Shown here piece by piece: positions 45,201-56,700 of a stretch of 64,000 bases of DNA. This DNA is from Pachypanchax playfairii (lineage: Eukaryota > Chordata > Actinopteri > Cyprinodontiformes > Aplocheilidae). Below the pieces are notes generated by a model that was not told the origin of the DNA, ran no database searches, and saw only the letters and a list, made by a program, of their open reading frames with translations. The stretch lies in assembly GCA_006937955.1 (NCBI GenBank), contig SSNP01000150.1, positions 107,550 through 171,549 of the forward strand, read 5' to 3'. Both the position numbers and the translations under genes were made by a program. Each line of letters begins with the position of its first letter. The first letter of the stretch is position 1.

Positions 45201-47766
45201 TACTGATGATGTCCAGGGTTCTGATTCGGTCCAGGGTTCTGATGCGGTCCAGGGTTCTGATTCGGTCCAGGGTTCTGATGATTTCCAGGGTTCTGATGCG
45301 GTCCAGGGTTCTGATGCGGTCCAGGGTACTGATGATGTCCAGGGTTCTGATGCGGTCCAGGGTACTGATGATGTCCAGGGTTCTGATTCGGTCCAGGGTT
45401 CTGATGGCGTCCAGGGTTCTGATGCGGTCCAGGGTACTGATGAGGTCCAGGGGTCTGATTCTGTCTCTTATACNNNNNNNNNNNNNNNNNNNNNNNNNNN
45501 NNNNNNNNNNNNNNNNNNNNNNNNNNNNNNNNNNNNNNNNNNNNNNNNNNNNNNNNNNNNNNNNNNNNNNNNNNNNNNNNNNNNNNNNNNNNNNNNNNNN
45601 NNNNNNNNNNNNNNNNNNNNNNNNNNNNNNNNNNNNNNNNNNNNNNNNNNNNNNNNNNNNNNNNNNNNNNNNNNNNNNNNNNNNNNNNNNNNNNNNNNNN
45701 NNNNNNNNNNNNNNNNNNNNNNNNNNNNNNNNNNNNNNNNNNNNNNNNNNNNNNNNNNNNNNNNNNNNNNNNNNNNNNNNNNNNNNNNNNNNNNNNNNNN
45801 NNNNNNNNNNNNNNNNNNNNNNNNNNNNNNNNNNNNNNNNNNNNNNNNNNNNNNNNNNNNNNNNNNNNNNNNNNNNNNNNNNNNNNNNNNNNNNNNNNNN
45901 NNNNNNNNNNNNNNNNNNNNNNNNNNNNNNNNNNNNNNNNNNNNNNNNNNNNNNNNNNNNNNNNNNNNNNNNNNNNNNNNNNNNNNNNNNNNNNNNNNNN
46001 NNNNNNNNNNNNNNNNNNNNNNNNNNNNNNNNNNNNNNNNNNNNNNNNNNNNNNNNNNNNNNNNNNNNGGTTCTGATTCGGTCCAGGGTTCTGATGGCGT
46101 CCAGGGTTCTGATGCGGTCCAGGGTACTGATGATGTCCAGGGTTCTGATTCGGTCCAGGGTTCTGATGGCGTCCAGGGTTCTGGTGCGGTCTAGGGTTCT
46201 GATGATTTCCAGGGTTCTGATGCGGTCCAGGGTTCTGATGCGGTCCAGGGTTCTGATTCGGTCCAGGGTTCTGATGCGGTCCAGGGTTCTGATGCGGTCC
46301 AGGGTACTGATGATGTCCAGGGTTCTGATTCGGTCCAGGGTTCTGATGGCGTCCAGGGTTCTGATGCGGTCCAGGGTACTGATGATGTCCAGGGTTCTGA
46401 TTCGGTCCAGGGTTCTGATGCGGTCCAGGGTTCTGATGAGGTCCAGGGTTCTGATGCGGTCCAGGGTTCTGATTCGGTCCAGGGTACTGATGCGGTCCAG
46501 GGTTCTGATTCGGTCCAGGGTACTGATGATGTCCAGGGTTCTGATTCGGTCCAGGGTTCTGATGGCGTCCAGGGTTCTGATGCGGTCCAGGGTACTGATG
46601 ATGTCCAGGGTTCTGATTCGGTCCAGGGTACTGATGATGTCCAGGGTTCTGATGCGGTCCAGGGTTCTGATGCGGTCCAGGGTTCTGATTCGGTCCAGGG
46701 TACTGATGATGTCCAGGGTTCTGATTCGGTCCAGGGTTCTGATGGCGTCCAGGGTTCTGATGCGGTCCAGGGTACTGATGATGTCCAGGGTTCTGATTCG
46801 GTCCAGGGTTCTGATGGCGTCCAGGGTTCTGGTGCGGTCTAGGGTTCTGATGATTTCCAGGGTTCTGATGCGGTCCAGGGTTCTGATGCGGTCCAGGGTA
46901 CTGATGCGGTCCAGGGTACTGATGATGTCCAGGGTTCTGATTCGGTCCAGGGTACTGATGATGTCCAGGGTTCTGATTCGGTCCAGGGTTCTGATGATGT
47001 CCAGGGTTCTGATGCTGTCCAGGGTTCTGATGCGGTCCAGGGTACTGATGATGCCCAGGGTTCTGATGCGGTCCAGGGTTCTGATGCGGTCCAGGGTACT
47101 GATGATGTCCAGGGTTCTGATTCGGTCCAGGGTTCTGATCGCGTCCAGGGTTCTGGTGCGGTCTAGGGTTCTGATGATTTCCAGGGTTCTGATGCGGTCC
47201 AGGGTTCTGATGCAGTCCAGGGTACTGATGATGTCCAGGGTTCTGATTCGGTCCAGGGTTCTGATGCGGTCCAGGGTTCTGATGCGGTCCAGGGTACTGA
47301 TGATGTCCAGGGTTCTGATTCGGTCCAGGGTTCTGATGCGTCCAGGGTTCTGATGCGGTCCAGGGTTCTGATGCGGTCCAGGGTACTGATGATGTCCAGG
47401 GTTCTGATTCGGTCCAGGGTTCTGATGGCGTCCAGGGTTCTGGTGCGGTCTAGGGTTCTGATGATTTCCAGGGTTCTGATGCGGTCCAGGGTTCTGATGC
47501 GGTCCAGGGTACTGATGATGTCCAGGGTTCTGATGCGGTCCAGGGTTCTGATGCGGTCCAGGGTTCTGATGCGGTCCAGGGTACTGATGATGTCCAGGGT
47601 TCTGATTCGGTCCAGGGTTCTGATGGCGTCCAGGGTTCTGGTGCGGTCTAGGGTTCTGATGATTTCCAGGGTTCTGATGCGGTCCAGGGTTCTGATGCGG
47701 TCCAGGGTACTGATGATGTCCAGGGTTCTGATTCGGTCCAGGGTTCTGATGGCGTCCAGGGTTCTG
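42288..47766. repeat. 15/18-bp minisatellite, about 5.5 kb including an N gap
   Basis: Units are GGTTCTGATGCGGTCCAG and close variants (18 bp), or GGTTCTGATGACCAG (15 bp). The left 1 kb is rich in 15-bp units, the right part almost purely 18-bp. A marker variant with GGTGCGGTCTAG recurs at 46183, 46831, 47155, 47442 and 47640, spaced by multiples of 18 except for a one-base deletion at about 47340. Both unit lengths are multiples of three and lack stops in several frames, so ORFs of 1683 and 1875 codons on opposite strands arise by default. Confidence 0.97.
45474..46068. other. Assembly gap (595 N)
   Basis: Unknown bases inside the minisatellite. The true size is unknown. The 13 bases just before it (45461-45473, CTGTCTCTTATAC) match a sequencing adapter. 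Confidence 0.99.
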
Positions 47767-48690
47767 TAACCTTTTCAAAACATCGTAAAACCTTAAAATC
47801 TCCAACATTCTGAGTTGTGATGTAAACTCTGTAAATGACTCTTTTATTGTCTCCTCAGAAACCGTCCACTCGTCTGTCCTGAGCTCTTAGAGACAAACTG
47901 GTCGTCTGGAAACATCAGCTTGAAAAGTGAAATGACTCCAAACAGCTTCTAAAGACTCGTTTCATTCAGTCCAACAAACTCCAAATTATTCAGGACCTTA
48001 ATTAAATGAATCAGAAGTGAAATCAGTCTATATGTGATAAAGGAATCAGATAATACTCAGGACGTTCTGCAGCAGTCCAGGGTGGGACCAGGACTTTTTA
48101 TTTTACTTACTGTAAGTCTCCTCCTCAACTCCACCTGGCCTTCCTCTCCTCATCATCCTCGTTCTGTGAAACATATTTTCTGAGACCTTTCCTCATGCCT
48201 AACAAGAGTTTCTAAAAAGCTCAATCAGCAGCCACCAGCCGAGTCGATGAGCTAATTAAACTGCTTCTTTTTACAAGTCTTACTCAATAAATCTGAATAA
48301 ATTAACAGGCATTACTAAAGCTGCTACATTAAATTTGCATAGTGCATTTAATGAATCTGCAGGCACGAGTGGAAGGTCTGCCACTGTGAACTCCAGTGAA
48401 TTTGCATAACTATTTCCAGCATGTTTCCTAAATAATACTCTCATTTGTACATCACTGACTTGGATGATTCAGGTTTTGCTGAGGAAGGCCTCGTAATTAA
48501 AGAGTTCCACTTTAATTTTTAATCAAATTTGTGTTACATCAATCCCAACAGAAATAAAGATGACGTAGAAACAAAAAGACTGATACATTTTTAAATTCAC
48601 AAAAAAGTTTAAGAGATACCAACTCCTAAAGTTGAATTACATGGTAAATTAAGAATTAAATATTTAAAGCATCAAACAGGTAGAGTGATT
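47767..48690. promoter_or_regulatory. Single-copy stretch with two octamer motifs, candidate enhancer
   Basis: No TE words or ORFs. Between 48240 and 48500 lie GAGCTAATTAAACTG (homeodomain-like) and two perfect POU octamers ATTTGCAT at 48333-48340 and 48400-48407, plus CGTAATTAAAG near 48491. This density in single-copy DNA upstream of foxb1 suggests a neural enhancer. Inference. Confidence 0.35.
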
Positions 48691-48694
48691 AAGT

Positions 48695-48910
48695 TTCAAG
48701 TTTATTTATTTATAAAGTTCCAGTTCATGACAAAGTTATTTCAAGGCACTTCACAGAAAAATCAACCAATTAATAATAAAACATTTTCTATCTAATGAAC
48801 CAGCTGATTGGGTTGAATCCCCCATCCTGAGCAGCACCATTGGTGACAGTGGAAAGGAACGACTCCCTTTTAACAGGAAGAAACCTCTAGCAGAACCAGA
48901 ACCAGTCATA
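48695..48910 (-). repeat. Dispersed LINE-tail repeat, copy 3 (short)
   Basis: Same sequence as 29569-29790: TTTATTTATTTATAAAGTTC through CAACCAATTAATAATAAAAC to AACCTCTAGCAGAACCAGAA. Confidence 0.8.
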
Positions 48911-49370
48911 AATACATGTTTGACATTTATAAAAACCCAAATCATCTGAAAATCAGTGTGAATTTGAGCAAGTTATAAATATTTAAAAAGTTCAAGCAGC
49001 ATAAACACCGTGTGATGAGTTAGACAGTTCCCTGTAGCAAGATGGCCGCCGTTTGCAGACGTTCGCCCCCATTAGCCAACAGCAGGGACAAGGTATCTAG
49101 TGTTTATATCTATGGTTTCACACAGCTGGGTTTGAGCTGTAACCTACATCACATACAAACTATATAAAGCTTTATTTTCTTAAAGTAACAGAACACAATG
49201 TTTTAACAGGCAGCTGTTACCCATTATCCTGTTTCTTTACTCACTCACCACAACAAACTGGTCATTTTATTTTTCCAAATCAAACAACCTCCTCTTCTTC
49301 TGCCTCTCGTTGTGAACGGACGCTTTCCTGCTGCTCCCTTATCTTCCTCCTCCCCCACTGTTCCTGCTTT
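48911..49370. other. Unassigned DNA upstream of retroposon copy B
   Basis: It contains CAAGATGGCCGCCGTTTGC (49039-49057), a YY1-type word often found at promoters or LINE 5' ends. The 5' limit of the retroposon is not determinable. Confidence 0.35.
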
Positions 49371-50615
49371 TCGTCTCGTCTCTGTGTTTCTCTGTACTGG
49401 CTGCTGCAAATTGAAAATTAGAAAATGGATCTGGTTTCGTGGTCACTCAACGCATTGGAAAAAGTTTTTTCAAACTTATGGCTGAAAAAGGGGGAGCCGT
49501 CATGCCCGGAGTCGACCCTCCCGGCTGGGTTTACCATGGATTCCTGGGGTGAGTGGAAGATGGTATGCCTGTCTGTTCTGGCTGTTGAAGACGTGGAGGA
49601 TGTTTACATATTTGGATTATTGATCGTGGGGTACCTGCTGATCGGCGTTGGTGGTTACCTGATGTATCTACAAATTCTAAAGTTATGGATGTTATGGGCT
49701 GGATCTGGCAACACTTGTACTAAAAGATTCGGAGATCTGGATCGCAAACTGGATGCGGTCTCGGAGCAGTACCGCGACCAGCTGGCTGTGATTCTCGAAC
49801 GGGAACCGGGAGGTCCAGGAGCAGGATCGTAAGCTGGCTGATGGGGTCCTGGAGCTGAACCGTAAACTGGGTGCACTGCTGGATCTCACTGGAAGGATTG
49901 GTGCCACCTTGGAGAAGTTGCCGTTTCGGCTCGGAGTGGAGAAGTGATTGATTGATTATTGGTACTATGCAATTTGGCCTAATTAGGATGATTCTGACAT
50001 TTTTCCACAATAGTGCACCATATGGAGAATGAGAAGCTGTTGCAATTCTTCAGCTTTGACTTAATCTCTGTTATCTCTTTTCGGCTGGCCTCAAGGCCAA
50101 AACACTAAATTCCTCCTGGAGCAGTGAGCACCTAGACACACAGCCCCCTCCTTACCCGTGCCCACCGGGCGCCAAAGACTGTGGAAGACATAACATCTGC
50201 GTTGTCCCAAAGACAGTGTCCTTGATAACTCTCCTCACACAACCACATACACTGATTACATTCACATCCTCAAGAAAGTTCTCAACATGTCTCGTGAACC
50301 CCCCCGCTGGAGGTTTTTATTGCTTTCATCAAGCGCCCCTCATGTTGGGGCACTGGGTGTAGGGACCCTTTTTTCTCCTCCCTCTGACCTTACGTGGTCT
50401 TATTCTTTTTTCCTAACACACAGGCTGATGCGTGCTTATGTATATGTATGTATGTATTTGTATGTATTCTCCTGTGTGATCTTGGCTGGCCTGAACGACT
50501 TGCGCCGGGCACACTGTGACCCATGGCTGCCTGGAGAGTGAAGGTCAAGCTGTTCTCTGTATCTCCAGTTGAATTTCCCTTCTGGGATAAATAAAGTATT
50601 TTTCATTTCATTTCA
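49371..50615 (+). mobile_element. Retroposon copy B, fuller 5' end, membrane/coiled-coil ORF with a frameshift
   Basis: The ORF starts at 49425 (MDLVSWSLNALEKVF). It has an amphipathic N-terminus, a second possible Met in MDSWGEWKMV, a hydrophobic segment (YIFGLLIVGYLLIGVGGYL), then the heptad region. An extra A at about 49804 (GGGAACCGGG, against GGGACCGGG in copy A) shifts the frame and ends the ORF at 49832. The 3' end matches copy A, including TTTCCCTTCTGGGATAAATA, followed by only two to three ATTTC units. The predicted protein would sit in a membrane with a cytosolic coiled coil. No relative is recognised, and no reverse transcriptase is carried, so it is non-autonomous. Confidence 0.8.
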
Positions 50616-50759
50616 ATAATGACCTCCAACCAGTTCATTTAGTGTTGTTTAAAATTTAAAAAAACAACAACAAATTAACATTAATTTTTACACAGTTACT
50701 GTTATTTGTAAAAACAACAAACAGATGAACGCTTGGGTTACACATCAAACACAGACCAA
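50616..50759. other. AT-rich spacer
   Basis: Short AT-rich sequence between retroposon copy B and the 36-bp array. No feature. Confidence 0.5.
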
Positions 50760-53700
50760 GACCTGTCCACAGCTAGAACCCTCTACAGGAGAACCTTCCT
50801 GTCCACAGCTAGAACCCTCTACAGGAGATCCTTCCTGTCTACAGCTAGAACCGTCCACAGGAGAACCTTCCTGTCTACAGCTAGAACCCTCTACAGGAGA
50901 TCCTTCCTGTCCACAGCTAGAACCATCCACAGGAGAACCTTCCTGTCTACAGCTAGAACCCTCTACAGGAGATCCTTCCTGTCTACAGCTAGAACCCTCT
51001 ACAGGAGATCCTTCCCGTCCACAGCTAGAACCCTCTACAGGAGAACCTTCCTGTCCACAGCTAGAACCATCTACAGGAGATCCCTTCTGTCCACAGCTAG
51101 AACCCTCTACAGGAGATCCCTCCTGTCTACAGCTAGAACCCTCTACAGGAGATCCTTCCTGTCTACAGCTAGAACCCTCTACAGGAGATCCTTCCTGTCT
51201 ACAGCTAGAACCCTCTACAGGAGATCCTTCCCGTCCACAGCTAGAACCCTCTACAGGAGATCCTTCCTGTCTACAGCTAGAACCATCCACAGGAGATCCT
51301 TCCTGTCTACAGCTAGAACCCTCTACAGGAGATCCTTCCTGTCTACAGCTAGAACCCTCTACAGGAGATCCTTCCTGTCTACAGCTAGAACCATCCACAG
51401 GAGAACCTTCCTGTCTACAGCTAGAACCCACTACAGGAGATACTTCCTGTCTACAGCTAGAACCATCCACAGGAGAACCTTCCTGTCTACAGCTAGAACC
51501 GTCTACAGGAGAACCTTCCTGTCTACAGCTAGAACCCACTACAGGAGATCCTTCCTGTCTACAGCTAGAACCCTCTACAGGAGATCCTTCCTGTCTACAG
51601 CTAGAACCCTCTACAGGAGATCCTTCCTGTCTACAGCTAGAACCCTCTACAGGAGAACCTTCCCGTCTACAGCTAGAACCATCCACAGGAGAACCTTCCT
51701 GTCTACAGCTAGAACCCTCTACAGGAGATCCTTCCTGTCTACAGCTAGAACCATCCACAGGAGAACCTTCCTGTCTACAGCTAGAACCCTCTACAGGAGA
51801 TCCTTCCTGTCCACAGCTAGAAACCACTATAGGAGATCCTTCCTGTCCACAGCTAGAACCCTCTACAGGAGATCCTTCCCGTCTACAGCTAGAACCCTGT
51901 ACAGGAGATCCTTCCTGTCTACAGCTAGAACCATCCACAGGAGATCCTTCCTGTCTACAGCTAGAACCATCCACAGGAGATCCTTCCTGTCTACAGCTAG
52001 AACCCTCTACAGGAACTCCTTCCTGTCCACAGCTAGAACCCTCTACAGGAGATCCTTCCTGTCTACAGCTAGAACCATCCACAGGAGAACCTTCCTGTCT
52101 ACAGCTAGAACCCTCTACAGGAGATCCTTCCCGTCCACAGCTAGAACCCTCTATAGGAGATCCTTCCTGTCCACAGCTAGAACCCTCCACAGGAGAACCT
52201 TCCTGTCTACAGCTAGAACCCTCTACAGGAGAACCTTCCTATCCACAGCTAGAACCCTCTACAGGAGATCCTTTCTTTCTACAGCTAGAACCCTCTACGG
52301 GAGATCCTTCCTGTCCACAGCTAGAACACTCTACGGGAGATCCTTCCTGTCCACAGCTAGAACCCTCTACGGGAGATCCTTCCAGTCCACAGCTAGAACA
52401 CTCTACGGGAGATCCTTCCTGTCTACAGCTAGAACCCTCTACAGGAGAACCTTCCTGTCTACAGCTAGATCCCACTACAGGAGATCCTTCCTGTCCACAG
52501 CTAGAACCCTCTACAGGAGAACCTTCCTGTCCACAGCTAGAACCCTCTACGGGAGATCCTTCCTGTCCACAGCTAGAACACTCTACGGGAGATCCTTCCT
52601 GTCCACAGCTAGAACCCTCTACGGGAGATCCTTCCAGTCCACAGCTAGAACACTCTACGGGAGATCCTTCCTGTCTACAGCTAGAACCCTCTACAGGAGA
52701 TCCTTCCTGTCTACAGCTAGAACCCTCTACAGGAGAACCTTCCTGTCTACAGCTAGAACCATCCACAGGAGAACCTTCCTGTCTACAGCTAGAACCCTCT
52801 ACAGGAGATCCTTCCTGTCCACAGCTAGAACCATCCACAGGAGAACCTTCCTGTCTACAGCTAGAACCCACTACAGGAGATCCTTCCTGTCTACAGCTAG
52901 AACCATCCACAGGAGAACCTTCCTGTCTACAGCTAGAACCCTCTACAGGAGATCCTTCCTGTCTACAGCTAGAAACCACTACAGGAGATCCTTCCTGTCT
53001 ACAGCTAGAACCATCCACAGGAGAACCTTCCTGTCTACAGCTAGAACCATCCACAGGAGAACCTTCCTGTCTACAGCTAGAACCATCCACAGGAGAACCT
53101 TCCTGTCTACAGCTAGAACCCTCTACAGGAGATCCTTCCTGTCTACAGCTAGAACCCTCTACAGGAGATCCTTCCTGTCTACAGCTAGAACCATCCACAG
53201 GAGATCCTTCCTGTCTACAGCTAGAACCATCTACAGGAGAACCTTCCTGTCCACAGCTAGAACCCTCTACAGGACACCCATCCCGTCCACAGCTAGAACC
53301 CTCCACAGGAGAACCTTCCCGTCTACAGCTAGAACCCTCTACAGGAGATCCTTCCCGTCCACAGCTAGAACCCTCTATAGGAGATCCTTCCTGTCCACAG
53401 CTAGAACCACCACAGGAGAACCTTCCTGTCTACAGCTAGAACCATCCACAGGAGAACCTTCCTGTCTACAGCTAGAACCCTCTACAGGAGAACCTTCCCG
53501 TCTACAGCTAGAACCCTCTACAGGAGATCCTTCCCGTCCACAGCTAGAACCCTCTACAGGAGATCCTTCCTGTCTACAGCTAGAACCATCCACAGGAGAA
53601 CCTTCCCGTCTACAGCTAGAACCCTCTACAGGAGATCCTTCCTGTCTACAGCTAGAACCCTCTACAGGAGATCCTTCCTGTCCACAGCTAGAACCCTCTA

Positions 53701-56700
53701 CAGGAGATCCTTCCTGTCTACAGCTAGAACCATCCACAGGAGAACCTTCCTGTCTACAGCTAGAACCCTCTACAGGAGATCCTTCCTGTCTACAGCTAGA
53801 ACCCTCTACAGGAGATCCTTCCCGTCCACAGCTAGAACCCTCTACAGGAGATCCTTCCTGTCTACAGCTAGAACCATCCACAGGAGAACCTTCCTGTCTA
53901 CAGCTAGACCCCTCTACAGGAGATCCTTCCTGTCGACAACTAGAACCCTCTACAGGAGATCCTTCCTGTCTACAGCTAGAACCCTCTACAGGAGATCCTT
54001 CCCGTCTACAGCTAGAACCATGTACAGGAGATCCTTCCTGTCTACAGCTAGAACCCTCTACAGGAGATCCTTCCCGTCCACAGCTAGAACCATCCACAGG
54101 AGAACCTTCCTGTCTACAGCTAGAACCATCCACAGGAGAACCTTCCTGTCTACAGCTAGAACCATCCACAGGAGATCCTTCCTGTCTACAGCTAGAACCC
54201 TCTATAGGAGATCCTTCCCGTCCACAGCTAGAACCCTCTACAGGAGAACCTTCCTGTCTACAGCTAGAACCCTCTACAGGAGATCCTTCCCGTCCACAGC
54301 TAGAACCCTCTACAGGAGATCCTTCCTGTCTACAGCTAGAACCATCCACAGGAGATCCTTCCTGTCTACAGCTAGAACCCTCTACAGGAGATCCTTCCTG
54401 TCCACAGCTAGAACCCTCTACAGGAGATCCTTCCTGTCTACAGCTAGAACCATCCACAGGAGAACCTTCCTGTCTACAGCTAGAACCCTCTACAGGAGAT
54501 CCTTCCTGTCTACAGCTAGAACCCTCTACAGGAGATCCTTCCCGTCTACAGCTAGAACCCTGTACAGGAGATCCTTCCTGTCTACAGCTAGAACCATCCA
54601 CAGGAGATCCTTCCTGTCCCCAGCTAGAACCCTCTACAGGAGATCCTTCCTGTCTACAGCTAGAACCATCCACAGGAGATCCTTCCCGTCTACAGCTAGA
54701 ACCATCCACAGGAGAACCTTCCTGTCTACAGCTAGAACCCTCTACAGGAGATCCTTCCTGTCTACAGCTAGAACCCTCTACAGGAGATCCTTCCCGTCCA
54801 CAGCTAGAACCATCCACAGGAGAACCTTCCTGTCTACAGCTAGAACCATCCACAGGAGATCCTTCCTGTCTACAGCTAGAACGCTCTACAGGAGATCCTT
54901 CCTGTCTACCGCTAGAACCCTCTACAGGAGATCCTTCCCGTCTACAGCTAGAACCCTCTACAGGAGATCCTTCCTGTCTACAGCTAGAACCATCCACAGG
55001 AGAACCTTCCTGTCTACAGCTAGAACCCTCTACAGGAGAACCTTCCTGTCTACAGCTAGAACCCACTACAGGAGATCCTTCCTGTCTACAGCTAGAACCC
55101 TCTACAGGAGATCCTTCCTGTCTACAGCTAGAACCATCCACAGGAGAACCTTCCTGTCTACAGCTAGAACCATCCACAGGAGAACCTTCCTGTCTACAGC
55201 TAGAACCCTCTACAGGAGATCCTTCCTGTCTACAGCTAGAACCATCCACAGGAGATCCTTCCTGTCTACAGCTAGAACCATCCACAGGAGAACCTTCCTG
55301 TCTACAGCTAGAACCCTCTACAGGAGATCCTTCCTGTCTACAGCTAGAACCTTCTACAGGAGATCCTTCCCGTCCACAGCTAGAACCCTCTACAGGAGAT
55401 CCTTCCCGTCTACAGCTAGAACCATCCACAGGAGAACCTTCCTGTCTACAGCTAGAACCCTCTACAGGAGATCCTTCCCGTCTACAGCTAGAACCATCCA
55501 CAGGAGAACCTTCCTGTCTACAGCTAGAACCCTCTACAGGAGATCCTTCCCGTCCACAGCTAGAACCCTCTACAGGAGATCCTTCCTGTCTACAGCTAGA
55601 ACCATCCACAGGAGATCCTTCCTGTCTACAGCTAGAACCCTCTACAGGAGATCCTTCCTGTCTACAGCTAGAACCCTCTACAGGAGATCCTTCCTGTCTA
55701 CAGCTAGAACCATCCACAGGAGAACCTTCCTGTCTACAGCTAGAACCATCCACAGGAGAACCTTCCTGTCTACAGCTAGAACCCACTACAGGAGATCCTT
55801 CCTGTCTACAGCTAGAACCAGCCACAGGAGAACCTTCCTGTCTACAGCTAGACCCCTCTACGGGAGACCCTTCCTGTCTACAGCTAGAACCCTCTACAGG
55901 AGATCCTTCCTGTCTACAGCTAGAACCATCCACAGGAGATCCTTCCTGTCTACAGCTAGAACCCTCTACAGGAGATCCTTCCTGTCCACAGCTAGAAACC
56001 ACTACAGGAGAACCTTCCTGTCTACAGCTAGAACCCTCTACAGGAGATCCTTCCTGTCTACAGCTAGAACCATCCACAGGAGAACCTTCCTGTCTACAGC
56101 TAGAACCCTCTACAGGAGATCCTTCCTGTCTACAGCTAGAATCCACTACAGGAGATCCTTCCTGTCTACAGCTAGAACCATCCACAGGAGAACCTTCCTG
56201 TCTACAGCTAGAACCATCCACAGGAGAACCTTCCTGTCTACAGCTAGAACCCTCTACAGGAGATCCTTCCTGTCTACAGGTAGAACCCACTACAGGAGAT
56301 CCTTCCTGTCTACACCTAGAACCATCCACAGGAGAACCTTCCTGTCTACAGCTAGAACCATCCACAGGAGAACCTTCCTGTCTACAGCTAGAACCCTCTA
56401 CAGGAGATCCTTCCTGTCTACAGCTAGAACCATCCACAGGAGAACCTTCCTGTCTACAGCTAGAACCCTCTACAGGAGATCCTTCCCGTCCACAGCTAGA
56501 ACCCTCTATAGGAGATCCTTCCTGTCCACAGCTAGAAACCACTACAGGAGAACCTTCCTGTCTACAGCTAGAACCCTCTACAGGAGATCCTTCCTGTCTA
56601 CAGCTAGAACCCTCTACAGGAGATCCTTCCTGTCTACAGCTAGAACCATCTACAGGAGATCCTTCCTGTCTACAGCTAGAACCCTCTACAGGAGATCCTT

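Noticed and set aside
42181..47808. Opposing ORFs of 1875 and 1683 codons in the 18-bp array
   Set aside because: Units of 15 and 18 bp without stop codons force open frames on both strands, and the ORFs run through N bases. No splice signals, start context or flanking domain.
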